DNA from: Erysipelatoclostridium sp. AM42-17
Lineage (GTDB): Bacteria; Bacillota_I; Bacilli_A; Erysipelotrichales; Coprobacillaceae
Reading direction: 5' to 3'
DNA: 64,000 bases
Assembly: GCF_003480255.1 (NCBI RefSeq)
Contig: NZ_QUIN01000002.1
Location: 84,015-148,014, forward strand
Shown here: piece after piece, positions 55,079 through 63,393 of the stretch
How the letters are laid out: every line of letters begins with the position of its first letter
Numbering within the stretch: position 1 is the stretch's first letter
Translations under genes and position numbers: made by a program
Notes under the pieces: model-generated
What the model was told of the DNA's origin: nothing
The model's database searches: none
Seen by the model: only the letters and a program-made list of their open reading frames with translations

Positions 55079-56105
55079 TGTCATATTCCTTTCTTATTCT
55101 ATTCAAATACTTATTTTCATCACAAAGATCATCGAATCGTTTTTTACAATTTTGACTCATTTGTTGATACAGTTGGTTATCATCGATAATATCTAGAATA
55201 CTTTTAGTAAGTTCTTCATCATCAAAACACAAATACCCATTAAAATCATTTTTAATAAGATGTTTCATCCCATCTACTGGAGTAGAAACTATTGGCGTTC
55301 CTAATGCTAATGATTCCAAAGCTACCATAGGTGTTCCTTCAAACCGTGAAGTCATAATCATAACTTTAGCATCTTTTATTATTTTTAATGGATTGCTTTG
55401 AAATCCTAAATATTTTATATTATTTGAATTCATCAGATTAATCTTGCTTTTTACTACATCTTCTAAATCTCCTGTTCCAACTATTCCAATTTTTAATGAT
55501 GAATTTTTTTCTAATATGTGTTGACATATTTTAATTAATCTTTCCGGATTTTTTTGATAAGTCAGTCTCCCAACATAAACCACATCATATGAATAATCAT
55601 TGTTATCTTTAGAACATTTTTCCTCAATACTTTTTTTTGATAAAATATTTTCTAAAATCTCACTCTTTTTTGATATGAATTTTTTAAATACAAATCCATC
55701 ATAGCATGATTTAGATACCCAAAAAAAATAATCAATTTTCACTGATGCTAACAGCAATCCAATAGTTTTGATATTTATTTTTTTCATATTATTATTATTA
55801 ACATGAATATGTGCAATTAATTTCCTTTTTCCCTTTAAAATAGAGCAAAGTAAAGCAGCTCTAACGTCATGTGAATGAATAATATCAGGTTTTACTTTTT
55901 CTATGACTGTTTTTAGTTCCCGGTATGTTAAATTATTCATTAATTTATATTGTATTTTATTTTCTTCTAAAACATCTCTAATTTGACCATTTGCAGATGA
56001 ATATACAAAATTATATTCATTTTCTAAAGAATTGATGATATAAACAACAACATTTTCAGCACCGGAAAATGTATTGCTTTGTAAAACATGCAATATTTTT
56101 TTCAT
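55071..56105 (-). CDS. Glycosyltransferase family 4 protein
   Basis: GT-B fold: MKKILHVLQSNTFSGAENVV start, YVGRLTYQKNPERLIKIC, IGIVGTGDLEDVVKSKIN and RFEGTPMVALESLALGTPIVS. Start ATG at 56105 preferred over 56120 from alignment logic and the ATG spacing. 344 residues. Follows an eroded 738-base gap. Sugar specificity unknown. Confidence 0.84.
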   Translation of the reverse strand: MKKILHVLQSNTFSGAENVVVYIINSLENEYNFVYSSANGQIRDVLEENKIQYKLMNNLTYRELKTVIEKVKPDIIHSHDVRAALLCSILKGKRKLIAHIHVNNNNMKKINIKTIGLLLASVKIDYFFWVSKSCYDGFVFKKFISKKSEILENILSKKSIEEKCSKDNNDYSYDVVYVGRLTYQKNPERLIKICQHILEKNSSLKIGIVGTGDLEDVVKSKINLMNSNNIKYLGFQSNPLKIIKDAKVMIMTSRFEGTPMVALESLALGTPIVSTPVDGMKHLIKNDFNGYLCFDDEELTKSILDIIDDNQLYQQMSQNCKKRFDDLCDENKYLNRIRKEYDNG

Positions 56106-56120
56106 ATAAAAAAACACCAT

Positions 56121-56681
56121 CCTATAATTTTTTTCGTTTACTAAATCCTAATTATTTACACTAAAAAACCTCATTTCTCATAATTATTGTTTAGAGAATA
56201 GTTTTGGTTTTCAATTGTTTTGAAAGCATCATGTATTCTTTAATTAGCAAGAATTCTAACTTATTTTAGAAGAGGTCTTTTATTTTAATTATTAATTTGT
56301 ATTCCCACACAATACTTTATTATAAATTATCTGATTAATAAAAAATAATCACTTTTGAATTATCTTGATAAAGATACATTTACACTATTTTCACTTAATT
56401 CTTCATATATTAATTATGTTTTAAAATAATATAACTAAATATCCCCACTATTCTCTATATCAATGAACAAATCAAATGATTCTATAAAATGAGATATAAT
56501 TATAATAATTAATAATTTTTATAACTTTTTTAAAACATTTCTTTTTTATATTGATTGTATTATTAAATTTCATGTAATCTTTCCTAGTCAGATAACATAT
56601 TCCAGTTATTAAATTTTTACATAATTAAATCTAACTTGAATTATTTAGTAGCAACATTTCGTTCTATAAACAAATTTAAAT
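56121..56681. other. AT-rich gap in the polysaccharide operon
   Basis: About 560 bases with no open frame, ribosome site or hairpin that I trust. The sequence is low-complexity A/T with scattered stops in all frames. It continues a decayed coding remnant and may be a lost glycosyltransferase gene. Confidence 0.4.
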
Positions 56682-56855
56682 CTAAATAACAATTTTCTTC
56701 TTTTCTAATACATTTTTAATTAGCGCACACGGCGAAACATAAATCATTTCATGCTCATTTGAAAATAGTTTCACAAAATCAATTATTTGACATACAGCAC
56801 TTTCTGCTCAAGAATATTTATTACTCTGAAGCAATTGTATAATCTTTTCTTTCTC
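56682..56855 (-). pseudogene. Coding-like remnant with an in-frame stop
   Basis: The minus strand reads EKEKIIQLLQSNKYS, a TGA stop, then AESAVCQIIDFVKLFSNE... ending at TAG. It has better codon-like composition (a GCGCACACGGCG patch) than its surroundings. No start or ribosome site is visible, and it starts just after the glycosyltransferase stop at 56859. Likely the surviving part of a dead gene; family not recognised. Confidence 0.35.
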
Positions 56856-56858
56856 ATA

Positions 56859-58019
56859 CTATTTTCCAATAACCTCTGAATAAATCGCTCTTATTTCTTC
56901 TTTAACTCTATCCACATCATAATCTTTAATTAAAAGCAAATTTTGATGTGACATTTTTTCTCTTAATTTTGAATTATATATTAAAGTATTAATAGCATCA
57001 GCAAATTCATTTGGACTATTTGGATCACACAATATTCCATTTTCATATGGAATTATCAAATCATTGTTTCCTCTAATATTTGAAGCTATGCATGGCAATC
57101 CACATGCCATTGCTTCCATCATTGAACGAGGCAATCCTTCTTGAAAAGTAGAAAATAAAAAAATATCAGAAGCAAATAATAACTCCTTGATATCAGTTCT
57201 AAATCCAAGAAAATGTATTTGATTTTCAATACCTAGCTGTATTGAAAGTTCTTTTAAATTTTCTAACTCAGGTCCTCTACCACATATAAAATAATGTATA
57301 TTTTTCGTATTTAATTGTGCAATTGCTTCAATTGCAACTGTATAATTTTTTCTTGGTACTAAATCTCCTGCAGATATAAGAGCAATATCATCATCATTTA
57401 AATTGAGTTCTACTCTTTTTTCTTTTCTATTCCCAGTATTTTGAAAATCTGATAATGTTATACCTACACCATGTACTTTGTATATTTTTCCCCCTTTTTT
57501 TAATGTGAATTTTTGGGCAGACTCATAATCTTCCTGATTCATTGTAATAATTGCATCTGTCCAATGAGCCATAATTTGCTCAGCCCATTTAAGTATTGTT
57601 CTGTTAAATAAAGGAGCACCTTTAAAAAAGTGAAACCCATGAGCAGTATAAATAACTTTTTTTATATGATACTTTTTACCAACTAAACGTCCTATAAGAC
57701 CACCTACTGGTGTATTACAATGGATTACTTCTATATCATTTTTCTCAATTACATTGCACAAATTCTTATATGCAATGTAATTATCATGTAAATTTACAAT
57801 ACTTCTATAAGTATGTGAATCATAAAACTTAACTGGCAATTCAATACTTTTTAATTCTTCAGGTTTATTTCTATTAATTCCTACAATAACATCAAACCCC
57901 ATATTAAGTGCATTTTTCAAACATGGTATCGAAACATTATCTAGCTTAACATTTGATCTATCATTTAATTTTTCTTGAGTTGGTTTTGTGCTATTTCCAA
58001 TAAATACATATCCAGACAT
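56859..58019 (-). CDS. Glycosyltransferase family 4 protein (EpsD/EpsF-like)
   Basis: GT-B enzyme, 386 residues, of the capsule GT4 subfamily: HCNTPVGGLIGRLVGKKYHIKKVIYTAHGFHFF, ISAGDLVPRKNYTVAIEAI, FICGRGPELENLKELS and FSTFQEGLPRSMMEAMACGLPC. Probably makes the second sugar linkage of the repeat unit. AGGATGATATTAGT before ATG. Seven bases separate its start from the ATP-grasp gene upstream. Confidence 0.87.
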   Translation of the reverse strand: MSGYVFIGNSTKPTQEKLNDRSNVKLDNVSIPCLKNALNMGFDVIVGINRNKPEELKSIELPVKFYDSHTYRSIVNLHDNYIAYKNLCNVIEKNDIEVIHCNTPVGGLIGRLVGKKYHIKKVIYTAHGFHFFKGAPLFNRTILKWAEQIMAHWTDAIITMNQEDYESAQKFTLKKGGKIYKVHGVGITLSDFQNTGNRKEKRVELNLNDDDIALISAGDLVPRKNYTVAIEAIAQLNTKNIHYFICGRGPELENLKELSIQLGIENQIHFLGFRTDIKELLFASDIFLFSTFQEGLPRSMMEAMACGLPCIASNIRGNNDLIIPYENGILCDPNSPNEFADAINTLIYNSKLREKMSHQNLLLIKDYDVDRVKEEIRAIYSEVIGK

Positions 58020-58026
58020 ACTAATA

Positions 58027-59220
58027 TCATCCTATCATTACTTTAATTTTATCTAATGCTTCCTCACAGCTTTTTATAGCCGTATCTGCATTCTCATTCT
58101 GAGCAATAACGAATCCCATTCTTGCTCCACTACTTGTAATTTCTGTAATTGTTTCACCTACACCATGAACGATGCTGATTTGTTTTATTCCATCTACTCT
58201 TTTTGCCTCTTCAATTCCAACTATTTCATTAACAACACCTGCATGTTGTGAAAAATATCTAATGGCAGATCCTTTATCCCATTTAGATGAAATATCAGGT
58301 TGCTCACCCAAAGCAATTTTTATACAACATTCTACCATATTCACACCAGTTGAAAGAGGAACTAGATGTGTTGTAATATTATCACCACCTAATCTAGCGC
58401 CAATTTCAACAATTTTTGGTCCCTCTTTCGTTATAATAATTTCTGTATGAGAAGGTCCATTCTTTATACCAATTGCTCTATTAGCCAATTTAGCAACTTC
58501 AGCAATTTTTTTTGCAATTTCTTTATCGTATTTTGTTGGCTGTGAATGTCCCATTTCAACATAATGTGGAGCACCAGTTGTAATTTTATCTGTAATTTGA
58601 ATTACGTGACATTTTCCATTAATAGAAAGTGTTTCAACACTTACTTCCGGTCCACGCATATACTCTTCAACAATAACATCCCCTACTTTTGAAAAGGGTC
58701 TACAATAGTTATATGCATTTTTTATTAATTCCAAATTTGAGATATCTGTAACCTCAAAAATCCCTCGACTACCAGAACTATCAGCAGGTTTAACAATAAA
58801 TGGAACATTAAATTCTTTCACCACTTTTTCATATTCTTCCCTATTTGACACTTTAAAGAACTTCGGAATAGGAACATTGTATTCTTTAAGCGCTTTTCTC
58901 ATTTCTATCTTATTTGTAGCTTTATATGCAGTATCCTCATCTATAGCAATTAAATTCATTTCTTTAGCAACTGCAGCAACAGAACGCATCGGCATATCTG
59001 TTGCAAGTGTCATGACACCATCTATGTTGTGTCTTTTTGCAGCATTCACAATTAACGGAATATCAATAGTACTAATTACTTCTTTAATTACTCCTGGAAC
59101 TTTAAAACCAATTGCATCTGGATTCATATCCACTACAATAACTTTAAGCCCCATTTCCTTTGCTTTTTTAATAGCCGAAAGCTGTAAGATACTAGCACCT
59201 ATAATCATAATTTTTTTCAT
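58027..59220 (-). CDS. ATP-grasp ligase (PurK/CarB-like) in polysaccharide cluster
   Basis: Pre-ATP-grasp Rossmann start MKKIMIIGASILQLSAIKKA, ATP-grasp core IVKPADSSGSRGI, VIVEEYMRGPEVSVE and the metal-binding IVEIGARLGGD, then a C-terminal domain like that of amino acid ligases. 397 residues. Family members ligate a carboxylate to an amine or phosphate using ATP; substrate here is unknown, possibly an amino acid or uronic acid decorating the glycan. AGAGGATGTACT before ATG. Follows a second ATP-grasp gene with 11 bases between. Confidence 0.8.
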   Translation of the reverse strand: MKKIMIIGASILQLSAIKKAKEMGLKVIVVDMNPDAIGFKVPGVIKEVISTIDIPLIVNAAKRHNIDGVMTLATDMPMRSVAAVAKEMNLIAIDEDTAYKATNKIEMRKALKEYNVPIPKFFKVSNREEYEKVVKEFNVPFIVKPADSSGSRGIFEVTDISNLELIKNAYNYCRPFSKVGDVIVEEYMRGPEVSVETLSINGKCHVIQITDKITTGAPHYVEMGHSQPTKYDKEIAKKIAEVAKLANRAIGIKNGPSHTEIIITKEGPKIVEIGARLGGDNITTHLVPLSTGVNMVECCIKIALGEQPDISSKWDKGSAIRYFSQHAGVVNEIVGIEEAKRVDGIKQISIVHGVGETITEITSSGARMGFVIAQNENADTAIKSCEEALDKIKVMIG

Positions 59221-59231
59221 AGTACATCCTC

Positions 59232-60806
59232 TTATCCTAGAAACTTAACCATTTCCATTTGTAGTTCATTATCATTTTCTTTATTATTACCAGTCGCCAA
59301 AAAACCGTATTGTTCATATAAATTTATAGCCGTAATATTATCTTTAGCAACATGCAATTTTATAGTTGTAAAATGTTTACTTTTGCAAACGCTAATTGCT
59401 TTTTCTAATACTTTTTTTGATAAACCTAATCCCCTATATTCATTCAAAACATAAACATTGCAAATATATGCTTCTAAAGTTTCTATATTGTTACAATATA
59501 GCATTAGAAATGCAACTATGCGATTGTCATCTACAATTGAAATTACATTTCCAAAGTTCAAAAATTTCTCAATTCCTTTTTTAAGTTCATCATCAGAAAG
59601 AGTTCTACCTATTTCTTTATTATGATTCCATATCAAATCAAATGCATTTTCATACTCATTAATTCTTTCAGCTCGCAAATTCATAATAGAAGTATCCTTT
59701 AAAGTAATTCTATGATCTGATTTATATATAATATATCCCGAATTTGAAGCCTCAACATTTCCCTTTGCATCCAAAAAACAATCATTTTCGACAGTATTAA
59801 CTATACACCAATCCGCTTTATTCGCATCAGCAAACAATCTTTTAAGATGTTCGTTTTCTTTACAATGAAAATAAATACCAGTATAAGCAATATTTTTTAT
59901 TTCTTTTTTTTCTAAACAATCGAAACAACAATCTATTGCAGCCTTGTAGTAATCATAATTTGTACTATTCACTGTTAGAACATCAGCAATGTGATCCCCT
60001 CCAGCTCTTGCGCCAACTTCAATAAAATAGATTTGGTTATCAATAATTTTTATTTCCATATGAGCCATTCCACACTTAATTCCTAGGACCTCAAGTGTAT
60101 TTTTAGTTGCTACTTCTATTTTCTTCCTAATCTCATCACTCAAATCAGCAGGTTGGTGATGAGCAATTTCAGTAAAATATGGTTCTCCAGATGTTATTTT
60201 TTCAGTCACCTGTATAATAAAGCAATCCCTATTTGATGCAATACATTCAATTGAATATTCTTTTCCACCATCTAGATATTCTTCTATTAACACTTCTCCA
60301 TTAGAAGATATCTGTGCAGATAACTTTATCGCATCTTCGAATTCAACCTCATTTTTCACCAATTTAATTCCCTTTTTCCCACAAGCATCTACAGCTTTAA
60401 CCATTACTGGAAATTTTTCTACAGGATTTCCGTCATAAATATAGTATTTTGGCTGATTTATTGATGAAATGGTTTTTACACGTTCACGCATTAAATATTT
60501 ATTTCTCGCAAAAAAGCCATTTTTTATATCATTACCTGGAAGTTGCAGTTCATCAGCAATAATCGCTGCACTTTCAGTGGTAATTTCACTTGAAGCAATC
60601 ACTCCATTCACATTGTGTTTTCTACATTCATCAACAATTCCTGCAATATCAAAAATTGATTTTTCAATAAAAAAATCAACCCTGTTTCTAGCAAGTGAAT
60701 TTTTTTCTCCAAATCCAATTGTCAAGATATCTAATTCTTTTGCTTTATCTATTATTGGAAAAGCCGCTTCACCAGCCCCGATAATTGCTAATATTTTTTT
60801 TCTCAT
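59232..60806 (-). CDS. ATP-grasp ligase fused to a GNAT acetyltransferase
   Basis: 524 residues. The first ~330 are an ATP-grasp ligase: LAIIGAGEAAFPIIDKAKE, VMVKAVDACGKKGIKLV, VLIEEYLDGGKEYSIE and FIEVGARAGGDHIAD. The last ~150 are a GNAT N-acyltransferase: CNVYVLNEYRGLGLSKKVLEKA (acetyl-CoA R-G-x-G loop), ending NLYEQYGF. A fused ligase/acetyltransferase is unusual; the two activities may act successively on one sugar amine. GAAGGAAATAAATT before ATG. Confidence 0.78.
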   Translation of the reverse strand: MRKKILAIIGAGEAAFPIIDKAKELDILTIGFGEKNSLARNRVDFFIEKSIFDIAGIVDECRKHNVNGVIASSEITTESAAIIADELQLPGNDIKNGFFARNKYLMRERVKTISSINQPKYYIYDGNPVEKFPVMVKAVDACGKKGIKLVKNEVEFEDAIKLSAQISSNGEVLIEEYLDGGKEYSIECIASNRDCFIIQVTEKITSGEPYFTEIAHHQPADLSDEIRKKIEVATKNTLEVLGIKCGMAHMEIKIIDNQIYFIEVGARAGGDHIADVLTVNSTNYDYYKAAIDCCFDCLEKKEIKNIAYTGIYFHCKENEHLKRLFADANKADWCIVNTVENDCFLDAKGNVEASNSGYIIYKSDHRITLKDTSIMNLRAERINEYENAFDLIWNHNKEIGRTLSDDELKKGIEKFLNFGNVISIVDDNRIVAFLMLYCNNIETLEAYICNVYVLNEYRGLGLSKKVLEKAISVCKSKHFTTIKLHVAKDNITAINLYEQYGFLATGNNKENDNELQMEMVKFLG

Positions 60807-60832
60807 AATTTATTTCCTTCTTATTCTCAATA

Positions 60833-61429
60833 CTATTTATTGTATATATTTTTTCGTCCAACTACAGATTGTATAGTCTTTAAAAATACTTTTATATCCA
60901 AAAAAAATGAAATATTATCTGCATAATAAGCATCGTTTACAAATTTTTCATCCTGATTAATAGAATTTCTAAAATATGCTTGACTATAACCTGTAATTCC
61001 AGGTTTAACCATATAATGTTTTTTTTCTATATCTGATAATTCTTGAAAATTTAATCCTTCAATAGGAACTGTTGGTCTCGGACCAATAATACTCATATTG
61101 CCAAGTAATACATTTAAAAACTGTGGAAATTCGTCTAAACTAGTTTTTCGCATAAAATGTCCAATATTCGTAACTCTAGGATCATCATCCCCATTAAACG
61201 TTGATCCATCTGTATTTCGAATATCAGGGGCATTTACTTTCATTGACCTTAATTTGAACATTTTATATGGTTTTCCATCTTTTCCAAGACGAATCGAATT
61301 ATAAAATATTGGACCTTTATCTGAAAAATAAATTATCGTTCCACAAAAAAGAACAACTATTATGACAAATGGTAAAGCACAAAGACCAATTATAATATCT
61401 ATTATTCTCTTAACATATTTTTTATACAT
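60833..61429 (-). CDS. Undecaprenyl-phosphate sugar phosphotransferase (initiating transferase)
   Basis: Bac_transf-type monotopic phosphoglycosyl transferase that starts repeat-unit synthesis on undecaprenyl phosphate. One N-terminal membrane helix (about 8-33), KMFKLRSMKVNA, then TSLDEFPQFLNVLLGNMSIIGPRP and a KPGITGYSQAYFRN motif. 198 residues. AGGTGTAGCATAC before ATG. It follows the DegT gene with 5 bases between, so it likely transfers a sugar made by that aminotransferase, for example a di-N-acetyl bacillosamine-type sugar phosphate. Confidence 0.9.
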   Translation of the reverse strand: MYKKYVKRIIDIIIGLCALPFVIIVVLFCGTIIYFSDKGPIFYNSIRLGKDGKPYKMFKLRSMKVNAPDIRNTDGSTFNGDDDPRVTNIGHFMRKTSLDEFPQFLNVLLGNMSIIGPRPTVPIEGLNFQELSDIEKKHYMVKPGITGYSQAYFRNSINQDEKFVNDAYYADNISFFLDIKVFLKTIQSVVGRKNIYNK

Positions 61430-61434
61430 GTATG

Positions 61435-62655
61435 CTACACCTCAAATACTTCTTTTATTATTTTTTTATAATTATCAATAATATAATTTACATCTTCATC
61501 ACTTAATTTTGTATGAAGTGGTAATGTAATTTCATTAATAAATTGATTATAAGCATTTGGATAATCCTTTATATCAAAACCTAAGTTTTTATATGCTGTA
61601 AGCATTGGTAATGGTTTGTAATGGACATTACATGCAATTCCTCTTTCAGCCATTTTTGTAATAATATCATTTCTTTGATCACCAGTGATGTTTGAAACTC
61701 TTGTAATATAAAGATGTCCACTTGATTGATGATTTTCGTCATAATGATTTAATACTTCAATTCCTAAAGGAATAAAAGCTTCATTATATCTTTCAATAAT
61801 TTCTTTTCTTCTTTTAAGCATTGTTGGATATCTTCTCATTTGTGCTAAACCAATACCACCCATAATATCTGTCATATTACATTTATACAATGGAGCCACA
61901 ACATCATATTCCCATGATCCTAATTTTGTTTTAGCTAGAGCATCTTTTGATTGTCCGTGTAATGATAACAATTGAAGTTGTTTATAGATATCTTCATCAT
62001 CTATTCCTTCAATCGTTCTCCAAGTAAGCGCTCCACCTTCCGCAGTTGTTAAGTTCTTAACTGCATGAAAACTAAATGAACTAAAATCAGCGATAGATCC
62101 ACACATTTTACCATGCCATGAAGCACCAAAAGCATGTGCTGTATCAGCATTAACGGAAATTCTTCCCATTGCTTCTTGTATCTCATTATTTGGTTTAAAT
62201 AAGTATTTTTTCTTTTCTACAATTTCAAAAATTCTATCATAATCACAAGGTACTCCACCTAAATCAACTGGAATAATAACTTTTGTATTTTCTGTAATTG
62301 CTTTTTCTAATGCGTCATAATCCATTTCTAAATTATCTTTTTGTACATCAACTAATACTAATTTAGCACCCACATGACATACAACTGCAGCACTCGCTGT
62401 ATAAGTATAGGCAGGAACAATGACTTCGTCTCCAGGTCCTACTCCAAGTACTCTTAGGGCCATTTCCGCACAAGCGGTTTGTGAATTTAAACATACTGCT
62501 TTATTAACACCTACATAATTTGCGATTTGTCTTTCAAATTTTTTAACTTTTGGACCAGTTGTAATCCACCCATTTCTTAAAGTATCTGCTACTTCATTAA
62601 TTTCATCTTCACTCATATCTGGTGGTGAAAATGGTATATTTCTTTTATCTTTCAT
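61435..62655 (-). CDS. DegT/DnrJ/EryC1 family PLP aminotransferase
   Basis: Nucleotide-sugar aminotransferase making an amino-deoxy sugar. GWITTGPKVKKFERQIANYVG, VIVPAYTYTASAAVVCHVGAKLVLVDV, HAFGASWHGK, FSFHAVKNLTTAEGGAL (PLP-binding Lys) and GHLYITRVS are characteristic. The frame extends to 62775 through the leader hairpin, so I start at ATG 62655, preceded by GATGGAGGGG; 406 residues. First structural gene after the leader that lies downstream of loaP. Confidence 0.92.
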   Translation of the reverse strand: MKDKRNIPFSPPDMSEDEINEVADTLRNGWITTGPKVKKFERQIANYVGVNKAVCLNSQTACAEMALRVLGVGPGDEVIVPAYTYTASAAVVCHVGAKLVLVDVQKDNLEMDYDALEKAITENTKVIIPVDLGGVPCDYDRIFEIVEKKKYLFKPNNEIQEAMGRISVNADTAHAFGASWHGKMCGSIADFSSFSFHAVKNLTTAEGGALTWRTIEGIDDEDIYKQLQLLSLHGQSKDALAKTKLGSWEYDVVAPLYKCNMTDIMGGIGLAQMRRYPTMLKRRKEIIERYNEAFIPLGIEVLNHYDENHQSSGHLYITRVSNITGDQRNDIITKMAERGIACNVHYKPLPMLTAYKNLGFDIKDYPNAYNQFINEITLPLHTKLSDEDVNYIIDNYKKIIKEVFEV

Positions 62656-62679
62656 TTTACCCCTCCATCTCTTTATCTT

Positions 62680-62744
62680 AAAAGACATAACATAAGTTAT
62701 GTATAATAAAAAGACTATGAAGATAGTCTTTACATACGTTATGT
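62680..62744 (-). promoter_or_regulatory. Nested hairpin leader between loaP and the polysaccharide genes
   Basis: On the minus strand an outer stem pairs 62731-62744 with 62690-62703 (12 of 14 positions). Inside it, AAAGACTAT / ATAGTCTTT (62710-62718 with 62723-62731) forms a strong 9-bp hairpin with a 4-base loop and T-run TTTTTATTAT. The inner hairpin looks like an intrinsic terminator, the outer could be an antiterminator element. It lies directly downstream of loaP and before the aminotransferase ribosome site. Confidence 0.65.
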
Positions 62745-62752
62745 TATATCTC

Positions 62753-63271
62753 TTAGTTTTTACTAATAATTTCAAGTCCTACTTGAACCCGATTAATTTT
62801 ACCTAATAATTCTAAATCGATATAAGCGATACGCTTATGTCGATCTATCTTTGTAATCTTTCCTTCTAAACCTTGTAAAGGTCCTTCGATGATGGTGATT
62901 TGATCACCAATAATCATTCCTTTAGAAAATTCTACCACATGATTTATATCTGAAAAACGTGTAAGAAACTTAGCTTCTTGGGGATAGATGGGAAAGATAT
63001 CTTTTCCATCATTACCAAGTAGCTTGGTTAAATCGGGTATTCTTTTTAGTTCCGTATATAAATCTTCAATACGATCACTAATCATAAAGATATACCCTTT
63101 AAATAAGATTTCATCGACGATTTTCCAAGTTCCTCTAAACTTCTTTTTTTTCTTACATCTAGGAATAAAGCATTCTTGAAGAATACTACGATCAACTAAT
63201 AAATGACAGGCTTTCACGATTTCATCTTCTTTACCTGATCTAACTTGAACGACATACCAATTATCAAACAT
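62753..63271 (-). CDS. loaP: Transcription antiterminator LoaP (NusG paralogue)
   Basis: Specialised NusG family elongation factor that in Firmicutes prevents premature termination in long polysaccharide or antibiotic operons. NGN domain at about 1-110 (MFDNWYVVQVRSGKEDEIV, EILFKGYIFMIS) and a C-terminal KOW with IIEGPLQGLEGKITKIDRHK. The frame starts at 63304, but AAAGGAGGAAAAAGC favours ATG 63271; 172 residues. It sits at the head of the gene cluster it probably regulates, upstream of the nested leader. Confidence 0.88.
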   Translation of the reverse strand: MFDNWYVVQVRSGKEDEIVKACHLLVDRSILQECFIPRCKKKKKFRGTWKIVDEILFKGYIFMISDRIEDLYTELKRIPDLTKLLGNDGKDIFPIYPQEAKFLTRFSDINHVVEFSKGMIIGDQITIIEGPLQGLEGKITKIDRHKRIAYIDLELLGKINRVQVGLEIISKN

Positions 63272-63304
63272 GCTTTTTCCTCCTTTTAGATACGCTTCGC
63301 CCAT

Positions 63305-63325
63305 CGAATAACGTATCGTTATTCG
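63305..63325. repeat. 9-bp hairpin in the loaP leader
   Basis: CGAATAACG (63305-63313) and CGTTATTCG (63317-63325) with a 3-base loop; no U-run follows on either side. A second, G+C-richer imperfect hairpin (AAGTAA/TTACTT around 63353-63380) lies further upstream. Possible RNA element recognised by LoaP or its autoregulation. Confidence 0.5.
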
Positions 63326-63393
63326 ACTAGGCTATGTATAACCGATAAATGTAAGTAACGCGACCCTGCGACGATTACTTTTCTTTATCTTTT

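Noticed and set aside
62656..62775. 40-residue N-terminal extension of the aminotransferase
   Set aside because: The extension crosses the leader hairpins and overlaps the end of loaP; GGAGGGG before the ATG at 62655 fixes the real start.
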